From an uncultured Rhodanobacteraceae bacterium (GTDB taxonomy: Bacteria > Pseudomonadota > Gammaproteobacteria > Xanthomonadales > SZUA-5), in contig CALEZI010000013.1 in NCBI GenBank assembly GCA_937928755.1, positions 1 to 51,499 of the forward strand: a stretch of 51,499 nt of DNA. Direction: 5' to 3'. Each line of letters begins with the position of its first letter. Within the stretch, counting starts at the first letter, position 1. The notes below the pieces were generated by a model, which saw only the letters and a program-made list of their open reading frames with translations, was not told where the DNA came from and searched no databases. Positions 9,501-19,400 of the stretch are shown one piece after another. A program made the translations under genes and the position numbers.

Positions 9501-10687
9501 TGCGCGACAATGGCAGCGGCATCCCGGCCGACGCGCTGCCGCATCTGTTCGAGCGCTTTTTCCGCGTACGCGGCGAACATGCCTCGGGCGCCGATGGCTT
9601 TGGCCTCGGCCTGCCGCTGGTGCGCGAAGTGATCGAGCGCCACGGCGGCAGCGTCGAGGTGCAAAGCTCGGATGCCGGCACCTGTTTCACTCTGCAACTG
9701 AAGTGCGGACGTGCACACCTGGCCGAAGCCGACATCGCCAGCGCGCCGCCCGAGCCGCGGCGCCAGGCTTCGCTGCTGTCGCTGCCGGAAGTGGCGATGC
9801 CGAACGAACCCCGGGTCGAGCCGGCCGACAGCGAGGACGACCTGCGGCGCACGGTCCTGGTGGTCGACGACAACCCCGATCTCCGCCGACTGGTGCGCAG
9901 CTACCTGGCGCCGCACTACCGGGTGCGCGAGGCGGATACCGGTGCCAGCGGGCTGGCCGCCGTGAAAGCGCAACTACCGGATATAATCGTCAGCGACGTG
10001 ATGATGCCGGTGATGGACGGCTTCGCACTGTGCCGTGCGCTGCGGGCCAACCCGGACACCGACTTCATCCCGATCCTGCTGCTGACCGCCAAGGCCGGCC
10101 TGGACTATCGCATCGAGGGCCTCGAAGGCGGCGCCGATGCGTATCTGGCCAAACCCTTCGATCGCCGGGAACTGCTGGCGACGGTCAACGGGTTGATAGC
10201 CAATCGGCAGCGACTGCAGGCGCACTATCTGCAGGGTGGTGCGGAGAGCGGCCGCCCGGACGGCGACCCTCCGGAATCGGCGCCGGGTGGGGAGAGCAGC
10301 CGCCGAGACGGCGGACCTCCAGGAGCAGGCGACGGTCTGGGCGAGAATTCAGGAGCTCACCCATCGCGATACTCACAACGCCTGACCGCGGTCATCGAGT
10401 CTCATCTGGCCGATGAAGGCTTCGACGTCGATGCGCTGGCCAGCGCCATGCTGCAGGATCGCAGCACGCTGTACCGCACGGTCAAGGCGCAGTTCGGCGT
10501 CACGCCGAGCGATCTGTTGCGCGAATCCCGCCTGCTGCGCGCGCGGGACTTGCTGCAGCGCGGAGAAGGCAATGTCAGCGAAGTCGCCTACGCCGTCGGC
10601 TTCCGCAACGTCGCGCACTTCTCGACCAGCTTCCACAAGCGCTTCGGCCGGCCGCCGTCGCAGGCGGCGAGCGGGCGGGCACAGTGA
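6590..10687 (+). CDS. Hybrid two-component system protein: sensor propeller, histidine kinase, receiver and AraC-type HTH
   Basis: The protein is about 1,365 residues and combines a whole phosphorelay. A signal peptide (LLQLLLISIPMLAAAAPA) is followed by periplasmic two-component-regulator propeller repeats to about residue 640 (for example GLPGNHVSALAQDADGFLW) and a Y_Y_Y domain near 670-745. One membrane helix lies near 755-785, then HisKA with H824 (GISHELRTPL), and HATPase_c with a GFGLGL box. A receiver follows with D1136 (VSDVMMPVMDG), then a Gly/Pro/Arg linker and an AraC-family HTH at the C-terminus. The ATG at 6590 has GGAG eight bases upstream; an ATG at 6572 in the same frame is the alternative. 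This architecture (HTCS) is best known from Bacteroidetes, where it senses oligosaccharides and activates adjacent operons. Flanking genes for secreted proteins are plausible targets, by inference only. Confidence 0.93.
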   Translation: MRAAARLLQLLLISIPMLAAAAPAWEQRSFQVREWGVSEGLPGNHVSALAQDADGFLWLATMTGVVRFDGVNFKTYDVSGGELPSSRFTALDIGPSGRLWLGSEQGHLIVRESGRFRLVVPPYYPGDEVGEIAEAADGSVWFTQGLEPNARERSTLFQWVDGEARLRRDLEVHFQRYPRVREYDAIDEPGGTLTLANRFPEVVLVRDSEGSVWARALGGSSVRLADGLADPLGPGATPVIMLADARLMARSGPAGVDILPLAGGPPLATLPHEPELLRAVWLRDRRGLLWISTKHGLEAWSAASSTPLLQLPLDTLVHELIEDQEGNLWLATSTRGLLRVAPNPVRQMGAADGIRRSATLQPLPDGGVGISLQLVDIIPNGTNLFRLQPEMRPPVPVLYWTFTDQMGTRWTHSQFELATGVRPDGTTQRMDRPAFYLYQDPQHADRLWAHGDTGWFRLQLSIDAPPQVEAEWPIQAQTPPVFNADGGVWVGSKDGLYRIENDRLQRFAREQGLPVNDIRALYRQTGDELWIATYGGGLVHYDGTRFAVIDQRHGLVEDAVSGILVDHFGAMWLAGNRGIQRVLMADLRDHLAGRMSQVPATLYGREHGMDNPETNGSYSVAAIGNTLYFSTFGGLVAIDPALVAEREQQPPRIHLLDGAGEPLSADAAVLTLADGVREFRLGYTAIHLAASETLRFRHRLLGWSENWTDVGQQREAHYTHLSPGSYQLELQARHSGGPWLSASVLPGIEVQPWWWETRTAQALAALVLIGLLVMAWRLANRQIRRRALALEALVDERTAALAQQTIRMQELAEGRARFMSGISHELRTPLSLILAPLTDLGEGRHGALPDAAVEEIARVRRNAQRLLRLVERLLEVARVESGGQTLHCRESDLGAAIRALVEQLQPLAEERGSTLQARLPDMPLPVWFDPLLLESVLINLLVNGLRHTPAGSIVAVELDPPSADGKIELRVRDNGSGIPADALPHLFERFFRVRGEHASGADGFGLGLPLVREVIERHGGSVEVQSSDAGTCFTLQLKCGRAHLAEADIASAPPEPRRQASLLSLPEVAMPNEPRVEPADSEDDLRRTVLVVDDNPDLRRLVRSYLAPHYRVREADTGASGLAAVKAQLPDIIVSDVMMPVMDGFALCRALRANPDTDFIPILLLTAKAGLDYRIEGLEGGADAYLAKPFDRRELLATVNGLIANRQRLQAHYLQGGAESGRPDGDPPESAPGGESSRRDGGPPGAGDGLGENSGAHPSRYSQRLTAVIESHLADEGFDVDALASAMLQDRSTLYRTVKAQFGVTPSDLLRESRLLRARDLLQRGEGNVSEVAYAVGFRNVAHFSTSFHKRFGRPPSQAASGRAQ
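10243..10320. repeat. Two in-frame REP-like 30-bp units inside the kinase linker
   Basis: Two 30-bp units start at 10243 and 10291 and match at about 25 of 30 positions. The second contains a perfect CCGCCG-AGA-CGGCGG hairpin. They lie in frame in the hybrid kinase gene and encode the Gly/Pro/Arg/Asp-rich linker between the receiver and the AraC domain. Confidence 0.6.
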
Positions 10688-10702
10688 GGGCTGCTGAGGA
10701 TC

Positions 10703-10815
10703 GTCATTGCGAGCGCAGCGAAGCAATCCAGTGCCTCTGCTCTTGTTGTCATCAACCATACGAATGCAAACACAAAGTCGCTGGATTGCTTCGTCGCTGC
10801 GCTCCTCGCAATGAC
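10703..10815. repeat. Interspersed inverted-repeat element, CATTGCGAG family, copy 1
   Basis: A 113-bp element has terminal inverted repeats beginning GTCATTGCGAG and ending CTCGCAATGAC, with inner arms GAAGCAATCCAG and CTGGATTGCTTC. A second copy is at 35587-35671. It resembles the MITE-like CATTGCGAG repeats scattered in many proteobacteria. It sits 15 bases after the hybrid kinase stop codon, in a 358-bp gap that otherwise holds only the hairpin at 10862-10927 and the next gene's ribosome binding site. Confidence 0.85.
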
Positions 10816-10861
10816 GAAACGGGAAGCGATACGCGGCGCATCGGGCAAGCGGAGCAGACAC

Positions 10862-10927
10862 TGTAGGAGCGCGCTCGCGCGCGAAGATCTTGCGGCAAGC
10901 CCTTTCGCGCGTAAGCGCGCTCCTGCA
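10862..10927. repeat. REPIN-type hairpin (GTAGGAGCG...CGCGA ends)
   Basis: Two inverted REP units form one hairpin: TGTAGGAGCGCGCTCGCGCG on the left and its near reverse complement ending GCGCTCCTGCA on the right. The ends match the GGAGCG...CGCGA pattern of Pseudomonas/Xanthomonas REP sequences. It lies about 120 bases upstream of the tail-fibre-like gene. Confidence 0.75.
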
Positions 10928-11045
10928 GCGTGAACAAGCCCGAATTGCAACGCATGCAAATGCGATTGCAACCAGTCGAAATGCGCCTCGCCACGCACGT
11001 GGGCACCCTTGCATCGCGCGTTTCAGCGCGGGAAGGGGACCACCG

Positions 11046-12935
11046 ATGACTGCTTGTGAAGATCGTCTTGATGGGCATGGGCCGAGGCGCAGGCCGTTCC
11101 AGGTGTATGCGACAGCGCTGGTGCTGGCGCTGACCGGATCGGTCGCTTGGACCGCCGGTGCGGCGCCACCGGTCGCGGTTTCGCCGGCCAGCGATCATGG
11201 GCTGGCGGTCGTCGAGGCGCGCTGTCCCACCTTCAGTTGGACCTCGGTCGCCAATCAGGACGGTTACGAACTGGTGGTCTATCGACTCGCCCCCGCGACG
11301 AAAGGTGGCGCGGATGCCAGGATCGACGCGCAGCCGGTGCTCGCGGTTCGGGTACCGTCGGCGGCCAACAGTTGGACGCCGACGCTGGAGCGCTGCTTGG
11401 CGGAGGGCGAGCGCTATGCCTGGTCGATCCGGCCGCGCAATGAGGGATCGCAAGGCGATTGGTCCGAACCGAGTTTCTTCCAGATCGCGCCGCAGGTCTC
11501 TGCGGCGGCGCTGGACCAGGCGGTCGCATTGCTGCGTCGCGAACTGTCGACCGGGACGTCGGCGTCGTCTGCAGGCGCGGCGAGCAGCAACGGCGCCGCC
11601 GCGACTGCACCGGGTGCCGTGCCGCCAGCCGCACGCGCCAATGGGACGAAAGCAGCACAGGGATCACCCACGTTCGCGGTCGATGGTGTCGGCAACGTCA
11701 CGGCCAACCATGTCAGCGCGAGTCAATTCAGTGGCAACGGTGCCCTGCTTACCGGCGTGCAGGCGGTCACTGCCGGTGCGCTGGCAAGCAATGGCGCCAA
11801 CTGCGCCAATGGCCAGGTGCCGATCGGCATCGATGCCGCCGGCAACGCCGAGGGTTGTCTCGGGGTGCTGTTTCCGGCCGATCTGGCGACGCACGAGGCC
11901 GGCGGCGCCCACGATGCGCGCTATCTGCGGCTGACTGGCGGCACGCTGAGCGGGCCGCTGATCGCGCCCTCCTTCCAGGGCGACGGCAGCGCGCTGACCG
12001 GCATCGTGGCGAGCACCGCGCAGAGCCTGGCTGCCAATGGCAGCAACTGTGCGCCCGGTACCGCGCCGCTCGGCGTCAGCGCCACGGGCGCCGCCGAGGA
12101 TTGTTTCAATGTCACCACCGACGATGAGCTGATCGCGCATTTGCTCGGCGGCGATCACGACAACCGTTACCTGCGCCTTACCGGCGGCGCGCTGACCGGG
12201 GCTTTGTCGGCCACCAGTTTCAGTGGCAATGGCGCCGCCCTGACCAATGTGGCCGCGGTGAGCGCGACCACGGCCACCACCGCCACCACGGCCACTCAGC
12301 TCAGTTCCGATCCCGGCAACTGCAATCCCGGATCCGCGGCGCGTGGCATCAACCAGTCCGGCGCTGCGCAGGATTGTTTTACCGTGGCACCGCTGGCGCA
12401 TACCTTCGCCGACAACGGCGACCATGACACGCGTTATCTGCGCCAGACCGGCGGCACGCTGACCGGCTCGCTGACCATCAACAGCGCGACGCTCAGTGTC
12501 AACAACGCGCTGTTCACCGCCAACGGCGCGCAGATCAGCGTCGATGGCGTGATCCGTTCGCGCTGCCCGTTCAAGACCGGATCGACCAGCGTGCGCATGG
12601 TCCAGGCGGGAAGCTGGTGTATCGACGATGCCTACGCAGCCCTGCCCGGTACCAATGCGCTGCTGGTCTGCAACAGCTACGGCATGACCCTGTGTCCGAT
12701 CCAGGCGCTCATGATTTGTGACGCTGGAAATGCCGGCAGCGGCCCCGATAGCTGCGGCGTGCTGACCGACCAGGCCGGTTTCACGGCGCGTACCTCGACG
12801 ATCGACGTTGGCACCGGCACCGTGTTCAACCGCATGCTGCGCTTCGCTGCCACCGGCAATGTGGTGTCGGTGGTGGACGATAGTGAGCAACTTCGGTACT
12901 TCTGCTGTCGCTCGCTTTCGGGCTTCAACCCGTGA
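11046..12935 (+). CDS. Secreted protein with Fn3-like domain, phage-tail-fibre-like repeats and a Cys-rich C-terminus
   Basis: The ATG at 11046 is preceded by AAGGGGA at good spacing and gives a 629-residue protein with a signal peptide (ALVLALTGSVAWTAGA). Residues about 36-145 form an Fn3-like domain (CPTFSW...GYELVVY). Three copies of a unit with a (G)xHDxRYLR(L/Q)TGG core then (T/A)L(T/S)GxL follow at about residues 285-490. This resembles phage tail-fibre repeat families, which trimerise. The last 130 residues hold about ten cysteines and resemble nothing I recognise. A signal peptide on tail-fibre repeats suggests an exported trimeric adhesin rather than a virion part, and no phage genes are nearby. 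The stop overlaps the next gene's GTG by four bases (GTGA), so the two are probably translationally coupled. The function is not known. Confidence 0.8.
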   Translation: MTACEDRLDGHGPRRRPFQVYATALVLALTGSVAWTAGAAPPVAVSPASDHGLAVVEARCPTFSWTSVANQDGYELVVYRLAPATKGGADARIDAQPVLAVRVPSAANSWTPTLERCLAEGERYAWSIRPRNEGSQGDWSEPSFFQIAPQVSAAALDQAVALLRRELSTGTSASSAGAASSNGAAATAPGAVPPAARANGTKAAQGSPTFAVDGVGNVTANHVSASQFSGNGALLTGVQAVTAGALASNGANCANGQVPIGIDAAGNAEGCLGVLFPADLATHEAGGAHDARYLRLTGGTLSGPLIAPSFQGDGSALTGIVASTAQSLAANGSNCAPGTAPLGVSATGAAEDCFNVTTDDELIAHLLGGDHDNRYLRLTGGALTGALSATSFSGNGAALTNVAAVSATTATTATTATQLSSDPGNCNPGSAARGINQSGAAQDCFTVAPLAHTFADNGDHDTRYLRQTGGTLTGSLTINSATLSVNNALFTANGAQISVDGVIRSRCPFKTGSTSVRMVQAGSWCIDDAYAALPGTNALLVCNSYGMTLCPIQALMICDAGNAGSGPDSCGVLTDQAGFTARTSTIDVGTGTVFNRMLRFAATGNVVSVVDDSEQLRYFCCRSLSGFNP

Positions 12936-13363
12936 GCCCGCTGCGGACCCTCATGGCGACGCTTGGCCTGTGCGCTGCCGGCGGCGCGCTCGCCGGCACC
13001 TGCAATGTGCCTGGCACCCACGCCACGCTGCAGTTGGCGCTGACCCAGGCCAATTGTGTGCTGATCAACATCGCCGCCGGCGATTACAGCGTCTCGGTCA
13101 ACGTCGATCGCAGCGTGCGCATCGTCGGCGCCGGCGCGGCCCTGACACGCCTGTACGCCGCGCAGTCGGGCCAGAGCGTACTCAGCGTCCAGGCGCCCGC
13201 TGTCCTCGACCTGGCCGCACTGTCGCTGCTGGTCGCCAGCGACACACCAGCGACGGCCGCCATCAGCACGGCCAACGGCGCGGGACTGTCGCTGTCCGAG
13301 GTGGTGATCGGCAACGCCACAGCACCGGCTGGTCCGCTGATTTTTGCCAACGGCTTCGAGTAG
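12932..13363 (+). CDS. Small secreted beta-helix-like protein with C-terminal GFE motif
   Basis: This 143-residue protein starts at a GTG that overlaps the preceding stop; an ATG at 12953 is an alternative and still leaves a signal-like core. A signal peptide (TLGLCAAGGALAG) is followed by C-N-V-PGTHATLQ-LAL and repeated short beta segments resembling the N-terminal cap of pectate-lyase-like parallel beta-helices. It ends with PLIFANGFE, the tail motif of other exported proteins in this window. At about 120 mature residues it is too short to be a full beta-helix enzyme. It may be a structural partner of the upstream tail-fibre-like protein or a reduced paralogue of the large beta-helix proteins. 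No catalytic residues are recognisable. Confidence 0.75.
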   Translation: MSPLRTLMATLGLCAAGGALAGTCNVPGTHATLQLALTQANCVLINIAAGDYSVSVNVDRSVRIVGAGAALTRLYAAQSGQSVLSVQAPAVLDLAALSLLVASDTPATAAISTANGAGLSLSEVVIGNATAPAGPLIFANGFE

Positions 13364-13421
13364 GTCCCACGCACATGCGTGCGTTCTTCGACACCCGTGG
13401 CCACCATTTCTGGAGCCTGCA

Positions 13422-16400
13422 ATGACCGTTCAAACGATTCGTGAGAGAGCACCGCTGCCCGGCGTCGACGGCAGCGCGAGCAAGTCTCCCCGCGGATCCT
13501 TGTGCTATGCACTGGCACTGCTGGCTGTGGGACTGAGTGTGTTCGGGAGCGCAGCCAGCGCGATAGAGCCGGGCGCAAAAACGCGCGCGCGCCTGGACAA
13601 GGCGGTCCAGGTTGAGGGCAGCGTGCGCGTAATCTTCTCGCTGGACCCGACGATCAAACTGACGGACCCAGGCACAGGCACCAAGGCGAGCGCGCAGCGG
13701 AGCGAGATCCGTGCGCGGCAGGATGACTTCATCGCCTCGCTCGGTTTGCCCAAGTCGACCGACTCGGTGGCACGCTTCCAGCTCGCCCCCTGGTTGGCGA
13801 TGGAGGTCGATGCGCCGACACTGGAACGCCTGTATGCCCGCAAGGACGTCCACCATCTCGTCGAGGACACCGTCCACGAACCGCTGCTGCAGCAATCGGT
13901 CGGGTTGATCGGCGCCGACGACGCCTGGGCTGGCGAGTACATCGGCACCGGCTATGCGGTGGCGGTCATCGATTCCGGCGTTGGCCCGCATCCCTTCCTT
14001 GATGGCAGGATCGTTTCCGAAGCGTGCTTTTCGCTGGCGGGCACGGCCAGCCAATGTCCCGGAGGCGCAACCTCGTCCACCGCCGTGGGTTCAGGTACCG
14101 CCTGCACCATTCCGAACTCCAGTTGCGGCCACGGAACCCATGTCGCGGGCATCATTGCCGGCCGCAATGGTCTTGGCGGCACATTGAACGGCGTAGCCTA
14201 CGGCTCGGACATCATCTCCATCAAGATCGCACACCGCAAGACCTGCAATGGGTCGCCTTGCATGGGGTTCGCCACCTCGAACCGGCTACTGGCTCTGGAG
14301 CATGTGTACACGCTGAGATCAACCCGAAACATCGCCGCGGTCAACATGAGTCTCGGCGCCAATCCGCAAAGTGAAATCTGCGATTGGGACAACATCTTTG
14401 AAGATACCTTGATCTCGCAGCTCGCCAGCAACAAGATCGCAACGGTCGTCGCTACCGGGAATGCACGAGAGACCATTGGCGCTGGCCAGATTGGCACGCC
14501 AGCATGTATCTCCAGCGCCATCTCGGTTGGTGCCACCAACAAGGCGCATCAACTCGCGAGATACAGCAACATCGCGACATTTGTTGATTTCGTGGCGCCA
14601 GGCAGCCTCATCTGCTCTTCGATGGTCAATCCACGGGCGACCGCCACGACCTGCGGCGCGGCCGACTACTTCAAAAACTCCGGCACCTCGATGGCTGCGC
14701 CGCACATCGCGGGTGTCTGGGCGCTGATGCGCTCGCGCAATCACGGTGCCAGCGTCGCGGATATCAAAAGTGTGCTGAAGGCCACCGGCATTGATGTCGA
14801 CACGCCGGTTGGCCCGATCAAGCGGGTTGATCTGGCTGCGGCCATCGCGGCGTTGACCGACCTCACCCCGCTGGCCAACGACGAATCCGTCGGGCAACTC
14901 GCCTGGAATACCAGTTCCAAGCTGCGCCACTTTTACATCGACGTGCCCGCGGATCGCTCCGTCCTGCTGGTCACCACCCAGGGCGGCAGCGGCAACGCCG
15001 ACATCTTCGTTCGTCTCGGCAGCAAGCCGACCGCATCAGCATTTCGCTGCTCCTCGCAGGGGCCGGGCAATGGCGAAGAATGCGTGATCGTCAACCCCGA
15101 AGCCGGCCGCTGGTTCATCGGCATCCGCCCGACCGTCGGCTACAGCGGGCTGAATCTGACGGCGACGTACACGCGGCCGCCGCGGAGCCTCCTGGTGCGC
15201 TCGGGCGGAGAACTCAGCATCCCGATCACCATGGTCAGTGGTCCGGCGTGGGGTGGAAGCACCAACTATCTGGTACAGGACATCACACTGGGAACCTCGG
15301 GGGTCCTGAGCGCGCCACTCACGGCGCCCAGCGGGCGCTACATCTTCAGCCGTTGGCTCGGCTGCGACGCGGTGTCGGCCGTCGGTGGCAGTTGGTGCGA
15401 AATCAACTTCGAGCGCAGCCGGAATGTGGTGGCCGTCTACGCAAAGATCGCGCGCAGCTTGCGCGTGCGGTCCCTGAACGTCGGGCGGGTGGCAATCCTG
15501 GGCAATCCGGAGAGTGTGTCCGGCGTCACCGAGAGCGTAATCGGTCCTTCCTACGACGTCACCACCGGCCAGGACGATGTGGTGTCGCTGACCGCCCCCG
15601 CCACGGCCTACGCGGCGACCTTCAGCCATTGGGTCACCACGGGACCGTTTGCCTGTACCTCAGTGAGTGGTCCCGGCAACCGCACCTGCAACCTGACCAT
15701 GAACCAGAACAAGGTTGCCGACGCGGTGTACGTCAATCCGACCTTCAACATTTCGGTCACAGCCACCGGGACCAGCAATGTCACCCTGGAAAAAATCACT
15801 TACCCCTTCCTCGCTCCGCTGGTGGGCAGCGTGGTCACGCCGCACAGTTTTGTCGACACCTCCGGTGTGATTTACGGCTTCGAGGCGCCAGGCAACGCCG
15901 GGGGGCGTCCCTTCAGTGGCTGGACCGGCTGCGATGCGCGCGAAGAGGACCCAGGCGAACCGCTGGTGACACCGCTGGTTGCACCACCCAAAGACTGCCA
16001 GATCCTGATCGACGAACCACGCAATCTGGTCGCGCAGTACGCCGCAGGCGACGCGGTCAATGGCCTGGTCGACGAGTTCGATCCCTCTCGCTGGGCGACA
16101 CATAGCGAAAGCGCTGCATGCGGCGCCTCCAGCATCGTGATTTCCGCCGGCAGCGTGACCCTTTCCACGGCGGAAAGCTGCGGCACCAGCGTGGCCCGCT
16201 ACACCCATGCAGGCGCGACCGAATCCGGCTTGCTCAGCTTCGACTACAGCGTGACTCAATCGGCTGCACACGGCTACAGCGCCAGTGCGGGTACGCTCGA
16301 AGGGCAGAAATGGTTGCTGGCGGACGATGAGCCAAACGCTGGCGGTCTGAGCATGGCCGTCGCCGCCGGCCAGCGTGTGGTGCTGGAGTTGAGCAAGACT

Positions 16401-19400
16401 AACGGCGTCGGCGCCTCCACGCTGATCGTCAACAACCTGGTATTCCGCCGAAACCTCGCAGCCACCGTTCCCTCAGCGCCTTTGATCGGCACGGCGCAAC
16501 GCGGCGATGGCGAAATCGTGGTGCCTTTCACCCCGGCGTCCAACGGCGGCTCCGTGTTGCTCGACTACACCGCCACCTGCGGCGCGGTCAGCCAGAGCGG
16601 GACGACGTCGCCGATCGTGGTCACCGGGCTGGTCAATGGCGTGACCTACACCTGCAGTGTGGTCGCGCGCAATGTGTATGGCACCGGCGCGCCCTCGGCG
16701 CCGTCCAATGCGGTGGTGCCGGGCGGCGTGCCGCAATCTCCGCTGATGGGCGTGGCGACGCCGATACGCGCCGGCGGTGGCCACAGTTGCGCGCTCGATC
16801 GCCTCGGCGGCGTGTACTGCTGGGGGCGCAACGGCGATGGCCAGTTGGGCGATGGCACGCTGGTCAATCGCTCGACACCCGTGCCGGTGGTCGGGCTCGC
16901 CAGCGGCGTGCGCGCGATCGCCACCGGCGGCAACCACAGTTGTGCGCTGACCTCCGCGGGTGGCGTCGTTTGCTGGGGACGCAACGAGTTCGGGCAGCTC
17001 GGCGACAACAGCGTGATCAATCGGCCGACGCCGGTTGCGGTCACCGGTCTCGCCGCGGGCATCGTCAGCGTGACCACGGCGGCAAACCACAGTTGCGCGC
17101 TGACCACGGTGGGCGGCGTCAAATGCTGGGGCCGCAACAGCACTGGGCAGTTAGGCGACAACTCGACGACCCAGCGACCGGCACCGGTGGATGTGGTCGG
17201 CCTCGCCAACGGCATTGCCGAAGTGGTCGCCGGCGACCATCACAGTTGCGCGCGCGGCATCGGTGGCGGCGTCAAGTGCTGGGGCTGGAATGTGTTCGGC
17301 CAGTTGGGCGACGGCAGCAACAGCGACCGGCCTGCCCCGGTGGATGTCAGCGGCCTGGCCAGCGGCACCACCGCGCTCGGCGCCGGCACCTTCCACAGTT
17401 GCGCGATGCGCACCAATGGCGCCATGTCCTGCTGGGGCCGCAATGACTTCGGCCAGCTCGGCGACGGCACGCAGAGCAATCGCAATGAGCCGGTGGACGT
17501 GATCGGACTCGGCGATGCGGCGACCGCGATCGGCGGCGGCAGCTCGCATACCTGCGCGCTGGTCAGCACTGGCGTCAAGTGCTGGGGCCTCAATTCCAGC
17601 GGGCAACTGGGCGACGGCACCCTGACCCAGCGCAGCACACCGGCAGCGCCGATCGCGCAGACCACCGGCGCGCTGGCGCTCGGCGCCGGAGCCAGCCACA
17701 ACTGCGCGCTCGGAGCGAATGGCGAACTGCTCTGCTGGGGCGGCAATGGTCAAGGTCAGCTGGGCGATGGCTCGACCGACAACCGGTTTCTGCCGGTACG
17801 GGTGCAGGATCTGGAAGTCCCTGCCGCGGTGGCCGGCAATGCCTCGATCAGCGTGGTGTTCACCCCGCGCAGTGCAGGCGCCTCGCCGGTGATCGATTAC
17901 ACCGTCAGTTGTGGCGGCGTCAGCGCGGTCGGCGCCGGCTCGCCGATCGTCGTCAGCGGACTGGTCAACGGCACCACTTACACCTGCAGCGTGGTGGCGC
18001 GCAGCGCACTCGGCACCAGCCTGCCGTCGCCGCCCTCCAACAGCGTCACACCGCGCGCGCCGAGCAACACCTCGCTCAGCGGCCCGGCGAGCTCGGCGGC
18101 CGCCAGCTCGGTGACCTTTACCGCGACCGTCGTCGGCCAGTCGCCGGGCGGCAGCGTGGCCTTCCTCGATGGCGCCAGCGCGATCTCCGGCTGCGCCGCG
18201 ATCACGCTCACTGCAGGCGCAGCGCAGTGCACCACCGACACGCTCGGCGTCGGCGCGCATAACCTCGTCGCGGCGTACTCCGGCGACGCCGCCAATACGC
18301 CCTCGTCATCCACCGTGCTGGTGCACAACGTGACGGTCGGCGTGCCCGCGGCGCCGACCATCGGCAGCGCGACACCCGGCAATGCGCAGATCAGCGTGGC
18401 CTTTGTGCCCGGCGCCAACGGCGGCTCGGCGATCCTCGACTACACCGCCACCTGCGGCGGCGTCAGCCAGATCGGCGCAGGCTCGCCGGTGGTGGTGATC
18501 GGACTGGTCAACGGCACGGCGTACACCTGCACCGTGCGAGCCCGCAACACGGTCGGCAACAGCCCGGCGTCGGCGCCAACGGGCAGCGTCACGCCAGCGA
18601 CGGTGCCGAATGCGCCGGTAATTGGCAGCGCCAGCGCCGGCGACGGCGAAGTCAGCGTCAGCTTCACGCCACCCGCGAACAATGGCGGCAGCGCGCTGAT
18701 CGACTACACCGCCACCTGCGGCGCGCAGAGCAGCAGCAACCCGAGTTCACCGATCAGCGTCGGCGGCCTGGCCAACGGCGTCGCCGTGAACTGCAGTGTT
18801 GTTGCGAACAACGCCATCGGCAGCAGCGCGCCGTCGGCGGCCAGCAACAGCGTCACGCCGCGCGCGCTCACCAGCACCCAGTTGTCCGGACCGGCCACCT
18901 CGAACTTCGGCAGTGCAGTGGAGCTGACCGCGACCGTCACCGGCAGCAACAATGCCGGCAGCGCGGCCTTCAAGGACGGTGCGCAGACCATTGCCGGCTG
19001 CGGAACCGTTGCGATCGTGGCGGGCGTGGCAAGTTGCAGTACCAGCCAGTTGGCGGTCGGCGCGCACGCACTGAGCGCCGAATACTCGGGCAGCGCCGCG
19101 CACGCGCCATCGGTCTCCGCGCCGCTGGCGCACACCGTCGCGGCGATTGCCCCGGCTGCCCCCGGCAACGTGGTCGCCACGCCGGGCAATGCGCAGATCA
19201 GCGTCGCTTTCATCGCCGGCGCGAACGGCGGATCGCCGATCCTCGACTACACCGCGACTTGCGGTGCGCAGAGTGCAGTCGGCGCCGCTACACCGATCGT
19301 CGTGACCGGGTTGGTCAACGGGACTGCGTACACCTGCACGGTGGTTGCGCGCAATGCGATCGGCAGCAGCGCGCCGTCGGCGCCATCGGCCAGCGTAACG

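Noticed and set aside
10703..10815. CRISPR-like or IS-end interpretation of the CATTGCGAG element
   Set aside because: There are only two dispersed copies of different length, with no regular spacers and no transposase.
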